The notes: generated by a model from the letters alone, not told the origin. A stretch of 64,000 bases of DNA from Catenulispora sp. EB89 (GCF_041261445.1 NZ_JBGCCU010000003.1:310001-374000), one strand, 5' to 3'. Positions 18,288 to 26,699 are shown, counted from the first letter of the stretch. Translations and numbers: made by a program.

Positions 18288-18320
18288 GGTCTTGACAGAC
18301 CAGTGGCTCGGTCGCATCCT
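18288..18320 (+). promoter_or_regulatory. Promoter of CBM3-GH16 gene with dre-like half-sites
   Basis: TTGACA (18292-18297), 17-bp spacer and CATCCT (18315-18320) form a plausible promoter. GGTCT (18288-18292) and AGACC (18297-18301) are DasR-like half-sites separated by 4 bp instead of abutting, overlapping the -35. Confidence 0.4.
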
Positions 18321-18418
18321 GAACGCCAGCAGCTCCAGGAAGTTACCTATGGTCCTGTCCAAGGTGAACACGGGGAACCGCCTCGGCAGCCACCGACCCC
18401 ACAAGGAGTTCTTCTCAG

Positions 18419-19843
18419 ATGCGCCACAATCCCGCCCCTCGCCGCTCGATCGCGGCGCTGGCCGCCGCCGGTGTCGCCGGCGCCTTCGGCCTCACCGCGG
18501 CCGCGTTCTCCACGACCGCGAACGCGGCCGGCGCGCCGGCCGCGCTGGCCTACCACGTCGGCTCCGCCGGCTCGGACATGGTCGAGCCCTGGTTCACCGT
18601 CACCAACACCGGCGGCGGGCCGCTCGACCTGTCGACGGTGAAGATCCGCTACTACTTCACCGTCGACTCCTCGCCGTCGTACCAGTTCTCCTGCGAGTGG
18701 GCACAGATCGGCTGCGGGAACGTCACCGGCACCATCGGCACGCTGGCCTCGCCGACCGCCACCGCCGACCACTACCTGGAGGTCGGGTTCACCGGCGGCT
18801 CGCTGGCGCCCGGCGCCTCGACCGGCGACCTGCAGCTGCGGATGAACGCCGCCGGCTGGGCGCCGGTGGACCAGGCCGACGACTACTCGTTCAACGCCTC
18901 GCAGACCTCGTACGGTCCGACGAACACGATCACGCTGGCGGTCAACGGAACGGTCGTCTCCGGCACCGCGCCCGGCGGGAACCCGCCGCCGACCAGCCCG
19001 TCCAGCTCCCCCAGCACCAGCCCGTCGAGCTCGCCGAGCTCCGGCGGCGGTGGCGGGACACCGTCCGGCGTGCTGTTCGACGACTTCTCCTACAGCGGCC
19101 CGTCGGACCCGAACCTGGGCGCGCACGGCTGGGCGATCCGCACCGGCGCCGGCGGGCCCGGCGTGCAGAACTCCTGGACCGCGGACACGTTCAGCTTCCC
19201 CGCCGACAGCACCGCCCAGGGCGGGCACGTCATGGACCTGACGGCCTCCACCGACGGCACCACCTCCGGTACCAAGCAGGCCGAGATCGACACCACGCAC
19301 CAGAAGTTCTTCGAGGGCACCTACGCCGCGCGCGTCTACTTCAACGACGCCCCGACCACCGGCGCCAACGGCGACCACGTGAACGAGACGTTCTACACGA
19401 TCACCCCCGACAACTCGCTCTACAGCGAGGACGACTTCGAGTACCTGCCCAACGGCGGCTGGGGCGGCCCGGCGAACTCGATGTACACGACCTCCTGGTA
19501 CAGCGCCGACGCCATGGACCGGGTCACGAACGACACCATCGGCAGCCTGCAGGGCTGGCACACGCTGGTGGCCACCGTCTACGGCGGCACCGTCACGTAC
19601 TACATCGACGGCAAGCAGGTGTTCTCCAGCACCGGCAAGTACTACCCGCGCGAGGCGATGACCATCGACTTCAACGAGTGGTTCATCGACCTGCCCTTCA
19701 CCGGCGCCCGGACCTGGAACGAGAAGGTGAACTGGGTCTACTACGCCAAGGGCGTCGCGCAGTCCCCGACCGATGTGCAGAGCGCGGTCAACGGCTACTA
19801 CCAGGGCGGCACGCACTTCACGGACAGCGTCCCGAACAGCTGA
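18419..19843 (+). CDS. Secreted CBM3-linker-GH16-type glycoside hydrolase
   Basis: The 474-residue secreted protein has a signal peptide (1-37, ending ANAAG), a CBM3-like cellulose-binding module (about 40-185), a Ser/Pro/Gly linker (185-220) and a concanavalin-fold hydrolase domain (220-474). The sequence SEDDFEYLPN gives E337-x-D339-x-E341, matching the ExDxxE-type catalytic signature of GH16 in its shortened form, with a TYYIDGKQVFS strand and FNEWFID downstream as in GH16 jellyrolls. It probably cleaves a beta-glucan; the exact linkage is not readable. ATG 18419 is preceded by AAGGAG. Confidence 0.85.
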   Translation: MRHNPAPRRSIAALAAAGVAGAFGLTAAAFSTTANAAGAPAALAYHVGSAGSDMVEPWFTVTNTGGGPLDLSTVKIRYYFTVDSSPSYQFSCEWAQIGCGNVTGTIGTLASPTATADHYLEVGFTGGSLAPGASTGDLQLRMNAAGWAPVDQADDYSFNASQTSYGPTNTITLAVNGTVVSGTAPGGNPPPTSPSSSPSTSPSSSPSSGGGGGTPSGVLFDDFSYSGPSDPNLGAHGWAIRTGAGGPGVQNSWTADTFSFPADSTAQGGHVMDLTASTDGTTSGTKQAEIDTTHQKFFEGTYAARVYFNDAPTTGANGDHVNETFYTITPDNSLYSEDDFEYLPNGGWGGPANSMYTTSWYSADAMDRVTNDTIGSLQGWHTLVATVYGGTVTYYIDGKQVFSSTGKYYPREAMTIDFNEWFIDLPFTGARTWNEKVNWVYYAKGVAQSPTDVQSAVNGYYQGGTHFTDSVPNS

Positions 19844-19888
19844 CCCGCGGCCGGCGACAGCTGATCCGCGGCACCGAACCGGTGTCCC

Positions 19889-19918
19889 GGGACCAGGCCG
19901 GGCCACCGGCCTGGTCCC
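19889..19918 (+). terminator. 13-bp stem terminator after GH16 gene
   Basis: Arms 19889-19901 and 19906-19918 are perfect complements around GCCA. There is no long T run, but the position 45 bp after the stop codon fits. Confidence 0.65.
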
Positions 19919-20081
19919 TCCCGACCGGCGGCGCGGCCCGACCTGAGCCCGGGCCGCGCCGCCCTACCGATTGCTCCGATTGCTCCGATGACTTCCGTAC
20001 CTCCCGCGCCTCCCGTTCCCCCGACTCCCCCGCCGACGCCCCGCCGCGGCGGCGGGCCGAGACGCCCGCCGGGCCACCTGG

Positions 20082-20098
20082 CAGAATCGTCCGATGTG
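20082..20098 (+). promoter_or_regulatory. Leaderless start signal of GntR regulator
   Basis: CAGAAT (20082-20087) resembles a -10 hexamer and lies 8 bases before GTG 20096. There is no Shine-Dalgarno sequence, which supports leaderless initiation at that GTG. Confidence 0.4.
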
Positions 20099-20857
20099 AC
20101 AGGCAGCGAGACCCGCCCGGCCCGCAAAGTGGCCACCGCCAAGCGCGACCGCGTGCGCGACCACCTGCTGCAGCTGATCGACACCGCGGCGCCGGGCACC
20201 AGCCTGGACTCCGAACGCGACCTGGCCGAGGCGCTCGGGGTGTCCCGCCCCACGGTCCGCGCGGCGCTGCAGGACCTGGCGCGCTCCGGCTACCTGGTCC
20301 GCCACCAGGGCCGCGGTACCTTCACCAGCCCGCGCAAGATCGACCAGGCACTGACCGGCGACAGCGCGGACGGCGCCGCGGCACTGGCCGCACCGTCGGC
20401 GGAGGGCACCTGGACCAGCCACGTGGTGACGTTCCGAACCTCGCCGGCCGGCCCCTCGCGCGCCACCCGCTTCGGCATCGCCGCCGACGCGCCGATCCTG
20501 CGCATCGTGCGGGTCCGGCTGGTCGAGGGCGAACCGATCGCGATCGAGCGCCTGGACGTCCCGGCGGCACTGGTCCCGAACCTGAAACCGGACGACGTCG
20601 AATCAGGCAACTTCTACCACCTGCTCCGCGACCGGCACGGGATCACGGTCTCCGACGCCGTGCAGACGATGGAGCCGACGGTCGCCAACCCGGAGCAGGC
20701 CGAACTGCTCGACATCGAGGTCTACGCGCCGCTGCTCCAGGTCGAGCGCACGACGAAGGACACCACCGGCCGGGTCGTGGAGTTCGCGCACTCGGTGTAT
20801 CGCGGCGACCGGTACCGGATCACGACGCGGCTGCATCTGGACGCCACGTCGGGGTGA
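20096..20857 (+). CDS. GntR/HutC-family regulator (DasR-like)
   Basis: The 253-residue regulator has an N-terminal winged helix (about 15-80; LDSERDLAEALGVSRPTVRAALQ and a YLVRHQGRGTF wing) and a C-terminal UTRA ligand-binding domain (about 100-250). This is the HutC subfamily, to which the GlcNAc regulator DasR belongs. The GTG at 20096 is chosen over an upstream ATG at 19988, which would add a Pro-rich tail without a ribosome-binding site. It lies close to chitinase, hexosaminidase and sugar-uptake genes, and dre sites occur upstream of the chitinase. That it is the regulator of these genes is inferred. Confidence 0.88.
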   Translation: MTGSETRPARKVATAKRDRVRDHLLQLIDTAAPGTSLDSERDLAEALGVSRPTVRAALQDLARSGYLVRHQGRGTFTSPRKIDQALTGDSADGAAALAAPSAEGTWTSHVVTFRTSPAGPSRATRFGIAADAPILRIVRVRLVEGEPIAIERLDVPAALVPNLKPDDVESGNFYHLLRDRHGITVSDAVQTMEPTVANPEQAELLDIEVYAPLLQVERTTKDTTGRVVEFAHSVYRGDRYRITTRLHLDATSG

Positions 20858-21003
20858 GGGCGGGGTGACGGCGGCGGGGCGCCGCGGGGCGGCACAGCGG
20901 TTGCGCTGCGCCACCTGCTCAGCGCCGTGACCGAAAAAACAGCGCAGCCGTCCACCGAAAACACCCGGCGGCGGACGGCCCGCGCCTGCGTTATCCCGCG
21001 CGC

Positions 21004-21336
21004 CTACTGCGCCGCGGCGTGGTTGCGGTGGTTGCGGACCACCTCGTCGATGATGAAGTTCAGGAACTTCTCCGCGAACTCCGGGTCCAGCCGGGCCTCC
21101 TCGGCCAGCGACCGCAGCCGCTTGATCTGCACGGCCTCGCGGTCGGGGTCGACCGCGGGCATGCCGTACTGGGCCTTCAGCCGCCCGACCTGCTGGGTGC
21201 ACTTGAAGCGCTCCGCGAGCAGGTGCACGACGGCCGAGTCGAGGTTGTCGATGCTGGCGCGGAGCTCCAGGAGGCGGCCGCGCGCGTCCTCCTGTGATGC
21301 TTCGGTGTCTTGCATTGTGGACAAATCACTCGTCAT
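21004..21336 (-). CDS. Chorismate mutase, AroQ type
   Basis: This 110-residue all-helical protein belongs to the AroQ class that converts chorismate to prephenate for Phe/Tyr synthesis. The RASIDNLDSAVVHLLAERF first helix, the VGRLKAQYGMP lysine-containing segment and the C-terminal helix FLNFIIDEVVRNH match short actinobacterial chorismate mutases. The likely start is ATG 21336: TAGTCT is placed six bases upstream as in leaderless genes. It stands alone. Confidence 0.9.
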   Translation of the reverse strand: MTSDLSTMQDTEASQEDARGRLLELRASIDNLDSAVVHLLAERFKCTQQVGRLKAQYGMPAVDPDREAVQIKRLRSLAEEARLDPEFAEKFLNFIIDEVVRNHRNHAAAQ

Positions 21337-21348
21337 GTAGCCAGACTA
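21337..21348 (-). promoter_or_regulatory. Leaderless -10 element of chorismate mutase gene
   Basis: TAGTCT on the minus strand (21348-21343) is followed by six bases and then the ATG, so the transcript would begin at the start codon. No Shine-Dalgarno sequence is present. Confidence 0.55.
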
Positions 21349-21375
21349 CCGGTCGCTGCGCTCGAAACCTCAGTG

Positions 21376-21405
21376 ACCTTGTCTCGGATCGCGAGATGAC
21401 AAGGT
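21376..21405. promoter_or_regulatory. Interrupted palindrome between chorismate mutase and LLM oxidoreductase
   Basis: ACCTTGTC (21376-21383) and GACAAGGT (21398-21405) are perfect 8-bp inverted arms around 14 bp. A TATATC hexamer lies shortly downstream on the plus strand. It is probably an operator for one of the divergent genes. Confidence 0.55.
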
Positions 21406-21563
21406 AACTCCTATATCAGGGCTCTGTATCGGGTGGCTCAAGCCGCGCGGCCGACTTGAGGATCGGCCACGGACCCGGCCCGCATCTCAGGACTATGATC
21501 CACTACGGGGCGCCAACACCCCCGGCGCCCGAACAACCCCCGAACACTCACGAGGTGTCGCAC

Positions 21564-22454
21564 ATGGTTCGTCCTTTCCGATTCGGCGTCAACATGATCA
21601 CCCCGGCCGCGCGCGACCGGTGGCGGGAGAAGTGCCGCAAGGCTGAAGCGCTCGGCTTCGACGTGATCACCGTGGCTGATCACCTGGGCATGCCGGCGCC
21701 GTTTCCCGCGCTCGTCGCCGCCGCCGAGGCCACCGAGCGGCCGCGGTTGGGGACCTTCACGCTCAACGCCGGGTTCTTCAACCCGACGCTGCTGGCCCGC
21801 GAGGTCGCCACCACCGATCAGCTCACCGGCGGCCGCCTCGAACTCGGACTCGGCGCCGGCTACGTGAAAGCCGAGCACGACAAGGCGAATCTGCCGTTCG
21901 GCACCCCCGGTGAGCGCGTCGCACATCTGCGGGCCACGATCGAGGAGCTCGATCGGCTCGCCGTCGCCGAGGACTTCGCACCGCATCCGGTGCAGACGCC
22001 CCGCCCGCCGCTGCTGATCGGCGGCAACGGCGACCGGGTGCTGGAGCTGGCCGCGCGGCACGCCGAGATCGTCGCGTTCACCGGTGCGGGCGCGAATCCG
22101 GCCGATCCGAGTGGGATTCCCCGTGCTCTCACGGCGGAACAGCTGGAGGAACGCGTTGCCGCGTACCGGAAGTTCGCCGCTGAGCGTCCGGAGCCGGCCG
22201 AGCTCAACCTCATGATTCACATGGTCATGCCCACGGACGACCGCCGCGCCGCGGTCCGGCCGCATCTGGGCAACATCCCGCACCTCACCGAGGACCAGGC
22301 GCTCGATCTGCCGATCCTGCTCATCGGCACCACCCAGCAGATGGTCGAGCAGCTTCGGGCGCAGCGGGAGCGCTTCGGCTTCTCGTATCTCACCGTGCTG
22401 GAGCCGTGGATGGAGGCCTTCGTGCCGGTCATGGAGGCACTGCGCGGCGAGTAG
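21564..22454 (+). CDS. F420-dependent LLM-class oxidoreductase
   Basis: The 296-residue protein is a luciferase-like TIM-barrel oxidoreductase, most like the family of F420-dependent enzymes in actinobacteria. It shows FRFGVNM at the start, the DVITVADHLG strand with its active-site His-region, LGTFTLNAGFFNP, and the RLELGLGAGY motif. ATG 21564 is preceded by GAGGTG. The next gene encodes a TetR regulator 113 bp downstream on the same strand. The substrate is unknown. Confidence 0.9.
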   Translation: MVRPFRFGVNMITPAARDRWREKCRKAEALGFDVITVADHLGMPAPFPALVAAAEATERPRLGTFTLNAGFFNPTLLAREVATTDQLTGGRLELGLGAGYVKAEHDKANLPFGTPGERVAHLRATIEELDRLAVAEDFAPHPVQTPRPPLLIGGNGDRVLELAARHAEIVAFTGAGANPADPSGIPRALTAEQLEERVAAYRKFAAERPEPAELNLMIHMVMPTDDRRAAVRPHLGNIPHLTEDQALDLPILLIGTTQQMVEQLRAQRERFGFSYLTVLEPWMEAFVPVMEALRGE

Positions 22455-22541
22455 TCGCCGCCTTTCAACAACTCGACGACTCGACAACGCTCTGGGCCGA
22501 ACCCGGTCCAGAGCCGTCGGCCTTCCGCGCCTACCCTTCTG

Positions 22542-22567
22542 TACCTACTGGTATGTACACTGGCTCC
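22542..22567 (+). promoter_or_regulatory. TetR operator and leaderless promoter
   Basis: TACC (22542-22545) and GGTA (22550-22553) form a palindrome around TACT, typical of TetR operators. TACACT (22556-22561) is a -10 hexamer followed by six bases and GTG 22568, so a repressor bound here would block its own leaderless gene. Confidence 0.6.
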
Positions 22568-23134
22568 GTGAGTACGAGAGAGCGGCTCATCGAGAGCACC
22601 CGCACGCTGCTGTGGGAACGCGGCTACGTCGCGACCAGTCCGAAGACCATCCAGCAGCTGGCCGACGCCGGCCAGGGCAGCATGTACCACCACTTCTCCG
22701 GCAAGGAGGAGCTGGCACGCGTCGCCATCGACCGCACCGCCGAGGAGATGCGCGCGAGCGTGGACGCCGTGCTGTCCGGCCCCGGTACGGCGCTGGAACG
22801 CATCGCCGCCTACCTCCGTCGCGAGCGCGACGTCATGAAGGGCTGCCCGATCGGCCGACTGACTCAGGACCCGGATGTGATGTCCACGCCGATGCTGGTC
22901 GCGCCGGTCGCCGAGACGCTGGGCTGGCTGCGCGAGCGCCTGGCGGCCCTGGTGGCGGAAGGCGTCGCCGACGGCGGACTGAGCCCGACGCTCGATCCGG
23001 TGACCACGGCGGCCGCGATCGTCGCCACCCTCCAGGGCGGATACGTCCTCGCGCGCGCCGCGAACGACCCGCAGGCCTTCCAGCAGGCGATCGAGGGCGT
23101 TCTCGCGCTGCTCGGCGCCCCTTCCGTCCTCTGA
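22568..23134 (+). CDS. TetR-family transcriptional regulator
   Basis: The 188-residue protein has an N-terminal TetR helix-turn-helix (about 4-50; TRTLLWERGYVATS and the recognition segment GQGSMYHHFSGKEEL) and a C-terminal ligand-binding domain with a conserved MKGCPIGRL motif of the LmrA/YxaF-like group. GTG 22568 is chosen because a -10 hexamer sits six bases upstream; ATG 22553 lies inside the operator. The bicupin gene follows 20 bp downstream, so the pair is probably autoregulated together. Confidence 0.92.
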   Translation: MSTRERLIESTRTLLWERGYVATSPKTIQQLADAGQGSMYHHFSGKEELARVAIDRTAEEMRASVDAVLSGPGTALERIAAYLRRERDVMKGCPIGRLTQDPDVMSTPMLVAPVAETLGWLRERLAALVAEGVADGGLSPTLDPVTTAAAIVATLQGGYVLARAANDPQAFQQAIEGVLALLGAPSVL

Positions 23135-23154
23135 CCACCGAAGGAAGACCGATC

Positions 23155-23937
23155 ATGCAGATCTCCCGCACTCCCCGCATCGGCGTGCCCGCCCTGTCCG
23201 AGTGGATCACCGGCGGCGCCCTGATCGACGAACTCGCCGCACCGGCCGGCCCCTCCCGCACGCAGGTCGACAGCGTGCGCTTCGAGCCCGGCGCCCGCAC
23301 CCGCTGGCATCGCCATCCGCTGGGCCAGGTCCTCGTCGTCACGGACGGCACGGCGCTCGTGCAGCGCCGCGGCGGTGCCGTCGAGACCGTCCACACCGGC
23401 GACAGCGTGCGGATCGAGGCCGGCGAGTGGCATTGGCACGGCGCGACGCCCGACGGCGCGATGACCCATCTGGCCATCGAGGAGCTGCCGGAGGACGGGA
23501 GCACCGCGGAGTTCGGCGACGCCGTGACGGACGCTGAATACGGGGCCGGGGCCGGGCATACGGATACGGCGGGCGCCGAAGCCGGCTCCGCCGAACCCGA
23601 GCCGCCGATGAGCCGAGTCATCGTCATGGACCAGAAGCTGCCCGAACCCCTTGCCACGCACCGCGTCGAGATCCGCCGGATCACCATCGCCCCGGGCTAC
23701 GCCGCCGGGCTGCACGTCCACAACGGCCCGGTCTTCGGCAGCATCGAGACCGGCTCGGCCGTGTACCAGATCGAGGGCGAGCCCGCCGTCGTGCTCGGGC
23801 CCGGGGACGTGTTCCACGAGCCCGAGGGCGTGCGGATCGCACGCTTCGACGCGGAGCAGGACGGGGTGACGTTCCTCGGCTACTTCCTGCTCGCCGACGG
23901 CGTGAACGCCGAGCTCGTCTTCCCCGACGCTGATTGA
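23155..23937 (+). CDS. Bicupin protein
   Basis: The 260-residue protein has two cupin barrels. The first (about 20-125) carries the metal-site histidines in RWHRHPLGQVL and EWHWHG, like the cupin-carboxymuconolactone group; the second (about 150-255) has LHVHNGPVFGSIETG and a GDVFHEPEG motif. A Pro/Glu/Ala-rich linker joins them. The start at ATG 23155 is preceded by AAGGAAG. It is co-transcribed with the TetR gene. Metal-dependent catalysis on a small molecule is likely, but the reaction is unknown. Confidence 0.85.
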   Translation: MQISRTPRIGVPALSEWITGGALIDELAAPAGPSRTQVDSVRFEPGARTRWHRHPLGQVLVVTDGTALVQRRGGAVETVHTGDSVRIEAGEWHWHGATPDGAMTHLAIEELPEDGSTAEFGDAVTDAEYGAGAGHTDTAGAEAGSAEPEPPMSRVIVMDQKLPEPLATHRVEIRRITIAPGYAAGLHVHNGPVFGSIETGSAVYQIEGEPAVVLGPGDVFHEPEGVRIARFDAEQDGVTFLGYFLLADGVNAELVFPDAD

Positions 23938-23940
23938 TTG

Positions 23941-24025
23941 TTCAAGTCATAACGGAAAAGGAGGTGCACTACAGCACCGGCCTTCCCCCCTTCCACTTGA
24001 CGCTTCAAGTCATAAGACCTAGAGT
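23941..24025 (+). promoter_or_regulatory. Promoter and MarR-type operators for the SDR-MarR operon
   Basis: TTGACG (23997-24002), 17-bp spacer and TAGAGT (24020-24025) form a good promoter. ACTTGA (23995-24000) and TCAAGT (24005-24010) make an inverted repeat across the -35. The sequence TTCAAGTCATAA is repeated at 23941-23952 and 24004-24015. The MarR protein of the operon is the natural binder. Confidence 0.7.
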
Positions 24026-24078
24026 CGCACTTGAAGGAGCACGTCGAAACCGCACCAAACCGCAGAAGGGTGAAGACC

Positions 24079-24960
24079 ATGAAAGTCGCACTCACCGGCG
24101 CCACCGGGTTCATCGGCTCGCACGTCCTGACCGAGCTCCGCGAGCACGGCCACGAGGTCGTCGCCCTCGTCCGCGACGAAGCCGGCGCGAAGACCGCCGA
24201 GGCCAACGGCGCCACCCCGGTCGTCGTCGACCTCGGCGACCGGGCCCGGGTCGCGCGGCTGCTCGCCGACACCGACGGCGCCGTGCACACCGCCAGCCCC
24301 GGCGACGCCACCAGCGCCGACGTGGACACCGCGGTCGTGGACGCCGTGATCGAGGCCTACGCCGGCACCGGCAAGCCCTACGTCCAGATCAGCGGCCTGT
24401 GGGTCTACGGCGACAACACCGCGATCACCGAGGACTCCCCGTTCCGGGCGCCGGCCATGGTGGCCTGGAAGGAGCCGATCGAGCAGCGGATCCTGGCCGC
24501 CGACGGCCCGCGCACGACGGTCCTGGTGTCCAGCGTCGCGTACGGCGACGGCGGCGGTGGCATCCCGGGCGCGCTGCTCGGCTCGCCGCGGGACGAGTCC
24601 GGCAAGCTGATCATGCTCGGCGACGGCCGCCAGCACTGGTCGACGGTGCACGCCGCCGACCTCGCCACGGCCTTCCGCCTGGCGCTGGAGAACGACGACG
24701 CGCGCGGCTACTACGTCATCGGCGACGGCAGCAACCCGACGGTCGCCGAGCTCACCGAGGCCGTCGCGGCCGCCGTCGGCGCGCCGGGCGCGGTCCCGGG
24801 ATCGGTCGAGGAGGCGCAGTCGCGCTTCGGCGAGTACTTCGCCGAAGTCCTGCTGCTCGACCAGTCGACCACCGCGGAGAAGGCGCAGCGGGAGCTCGGC
24901 TGGCGCCCGACGCGTCCGAGCCTGGTCGAGGAGTTCCGGCACGGAAGCTACCGCCAGTGA
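24079..24960 (+). CDS. NAD-dependent epimerase/dehydratase-type (extended SDR) protein
   Basis: The 293-residue protein starts with the Rossmann motif ALTGATGFIGSHV and continues with a VVVDLGD strand end, HTASPGD and a QISGLWVYG segment in place of the usual Ser-Tyr active site. The classical YxxxK motif is altered (MVAWKEPIEQ), so catalysis is uncertain. ATG 24079 follows AGAAGGGTG. The stop codon overlaps the MarR gene start by 4 bp. Confidence 0.88.
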   Translation: MKVALTGATGFIGSHVLTELREHGHEVVALVRDEAGAKTAEANGATPVVVDLGDRARVARLLADTDGAVHTASPGDATSADVDTAVVDAVIEAYAGTGKPYVQISGLWVYGDNTAITEDSPFRAPAMVAWKEPIEQRILAADGPRTTVLVSSVAYGDGGGGIPGALLGSPRDESGKLIMLGDGRQHWSTVHAADLATAFRLALENDDARGYYVIGDGSNPTVAELTEAVAAAVGAPGAVPGSVEEAQSRFGEYFAEVLLLDQSTTAEKAQRELGWRPTRPSLVEEFRHGSYRQ

Positions 24961-25457
24961 GCTCGGACCTCCACGAGGGGCTCTGGCTCGACGCCGGAGA
25001 GCTGTCCGCATGGCTCGCGGTGGTCCGGTTGATAACCAGGCTGCCGTGGGCCATCGACGGCCGGCTCCAACGAGACGCCGAGCTGAGCATGGTCGAGTAC
25101 ATGACCATGGCGACGCTTGCCAAAACCCCGGCGTGGACCATGCGGATGAGCGACTTGGCCGAGGACGCCAGCGTGTCCCTGTCCCGCCTGTCGCACATGG
25201 TCCGGCGGCTGGAGGACCGAGGCTTCGTCCGCCGCGAGCCAGACCCCTGCGACGGCCGCTTCACCCACGCCGTCCTGCTCCCGGAGGGGATGCGCAAGAT
25301 GGAGGAGGCGGCGCCGGCCCACGTCGCGTTCGTCCGCCACCTGGTGGTCGACAACCTCTCCCCCGAACGACTGCGCCGCCTGGGCCAGGACGCGCAGCAG
25401 ATCGTGCGACGCATCGACTCACCGGCCTCCGCCGAACGGCGGTCGTCCGCGGCCTGA
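24957..25457 (+). CDS. MarR-family transcriptional regulator
   Basis: The 166-residue winged-helix protein carries the MarR core (about 60-115): MRMSDLAEDASVSLSRLSHM recognition region, then VRRLEDRGFVRREPDPCDGR forming the wing with the conserved D-x-R. GTG 24957 overlaps the stop of the SDR gene (GTGA). The inverted and direct repeats in front of the operon suggest autoregulation. Confidence 0.92.
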   Translation: MSSDLHEGLWLDAGELSAWLAVVRLITRLPWAIDGRLQRDAELSMVEYMTMATLAKTPAWTMRMSDLAEDASVSLSRLSHMVRRLEDRGFVRREPDPCDGRFTHAVLLPEGMRKMEEAAPAHVAFVRHLVVDNLSPERLRRLGQDAQQIVRRIDSPASAERRSSAA

Positions 25458-25517
25458 ACCGCTGCCGCAGCGCGCCACCCCGGCGCCAGTCCGCACCCGC
25501 TACCCCCCTCTTCGTCG

Positions 25518-25550
25518 CTTAGGCAATCCTAAGTAAGGTGTGCCTAGGCT
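25518..25550 (+). promoter_or_regulatory. Iron box (DtxR/IdeR-type) before Fe(III) ABC operon
   Basis: CTTAGG-CAAT-CCTAAG (25518-25533) is a perfect 6-bp-arm palindrome and runs into TAAGGTGTGCCTAGGCT, both resembling the consensus TTAGGTTAGGCTAACCTAA of actinobacterial iron repressors. It ends 60 bp before the binding-protein start, so iron repression is expected. Confidence 0.8.
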
Positions 25551-25610
25551 CAACTACGAGCGCCAGTCGGTCGATCAGCCGGCAGTTCGTCGTCAACAGG
25601 GAGGTTCTCG

Positions 25611-26699
25611 GTGCTCACGCGTGCCGTACGGTCCGGTCGGAAGTCGGCGGGGGTGGCCCTCGGGGCCGCGCTGACCAGCGTGGTGCTGGCGGCGTGCAGC
25701 AGCGGCTCCTCGAAGCCGGCGGCGGGTGGCTCCGGCGGCGGTTCCGCGGCCGGCGGTTCGGTGGCCGGGCAGTCGATAACCCTGTACAGCGGCCAGCACG
25801 AGCAGACCGTGCAGGCGCTCGTGAAGGACTTCGAGGCCAAGTCCGGGGTCACGGTGAACGTGCGCTCCGGCGACGAGGCCGAGCTCGCGAACCAGGTCCT
25901 CACCGAGGGCAAGGCCTCCCCCGCGGACGTCTTCTTCGCCGAGAACCCGCCGGCGTTGACCACGCTGGAGGAGAAGGGCCTGCTGGCGAAGGTGAACGCG
26001 AGCACGCTCAGCGCGGTGCCGGCCGCCGACAGCGCGGCCGCCGGGGACTGGGTCGGCGTCTCGGCCCGCAGCGCGGTGTTCGCGTACAACACCGGATCGG
26101 TCCAGACCGCGCAGCTCCCGACGTCGGTGAAGGACCTGGCGGGCGCGGCGTGGAAGGGCAAGCTCGGGATCGCGCCGAGCGAGACCGACTTCACGCCGAT
26201 CGTGACCCGCATGATCAAGTCCGTCGGCGCCGACGCGACCAGGACCTGGCTGCAGGGCCTCAAGGCCAACGGCAAGGTCTACGGCTCCAACGAGGACCTG
26301 ATCGCGGCGATCAACAAGGGCGAGGTCGCCGGCGGCGTCGTGGACCACTATTACTGGTACCGCATGCGCGACGAGGTCGGTGCCGGCTCCGTGCACAGCG
26401 CGCTGTCCTTCTTCGCCGCCGGGGACCCGGGGTCGCTGGTCGACGTGTCCGGCGTCGGCATCCTGTCCTCCAGCAAGCACCAGGCCGCGGCTCAGGCGTT
26501 CCTGGCCTACTTGGTTTCCCAGCCGGCCCAGCAGATCATCGCCACCTCGCAGAGCTACGAGTACCCGCTGCTGGCCGACGTGACCGCCGCGAAGCTGAAC
26601 AAGCCGTTGTCGGCCGCGGGTCCCGTGGTCCCGGCCACCGATCTGGGTGACGGCAAGCAGGCGCTGGACCTGTTGCAGAGTGTCGGCCTCCTTTCGTGA
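25611..26699 (+). CDS. Fe(III) ABC transporter substrate-binding lipoprotein (FbpA-like)
   Basis: The 362-residue lipoprotein has a signal ending VLAACSSG (lipid cysteine at about 29), a Gly/Ser linker and a type II periplasmic-binding fold beginning ITLYSGQHEQ, which matches the iron-binding YSGQHE motif of FbpA/SfuA proteins. GVVDHYYWYR supplies the conserved tyrosine pair region of the iron site. GTG 25611 follows GGGAGG. It is the first gene of an iron-box-controlled operon with permease and ATPase; the stop overlaps the permease start by 4 bp. Confidence 0.93.
   Translation: MLTRAVRSGRKSAGVALGAALTSVVLAACSSGSSKPAAGGSGGGSAAGGSVAGQSITLYSGQHEQTVQALVKDFEAKSGVTVNVRSGDEAELANQVLTEGKASPADVFFAENPPALTTLEEKGLLAKVNASTLSAVPAADSAAAGDWVGVSARSAVFAYNTGSVQTAQLPTSVKDLAGAAWKGKLGIAPSETDFTPIVTRMIKSVGADATRTWLQGLKANGKVYGSNEDLIAAINKGEVAGGVVDHYYWYRMRDEVGAGSVHSALSFFAAGDPGSLVDVSGVGILSSSKHQAAAQAFLAYLVSQPAQQIIATSQSYEYPLLADVTAAKLNKPLSAAGPVVPATDLGDGKQALDLLQSVGLLS

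Larger units (their letters stand above)
18111..18418. other. 308-bp divergent regulatory region
   Basis: This gap separates the sugar ABC operon (minus) from the CBM3-GH16 gene (plus). It holds one promoter-like element for each direction, a CATTGGTAATG partial palindrome (18180-18190) over the minus-strand -35, and a spaced GGTCT/AGACC inverted repeat. No small gene is supported in it. Confidence 0.7.

Noticed and set aside
19988-20096. ATG 19988 as start of the GntR regulator
   Set aside because: It would add a 36-residue Pro-rich tail without a ribosome-binding site; the domain begins after GTG 20096, which has a -10-like hexamer at leaderless distance.
22553-22568. ATG 22553 as start of the TetR regulator
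   Set aside because: It lies within the operator and upstream of the -10 hexamer that places the transcript start at GTG 22568.
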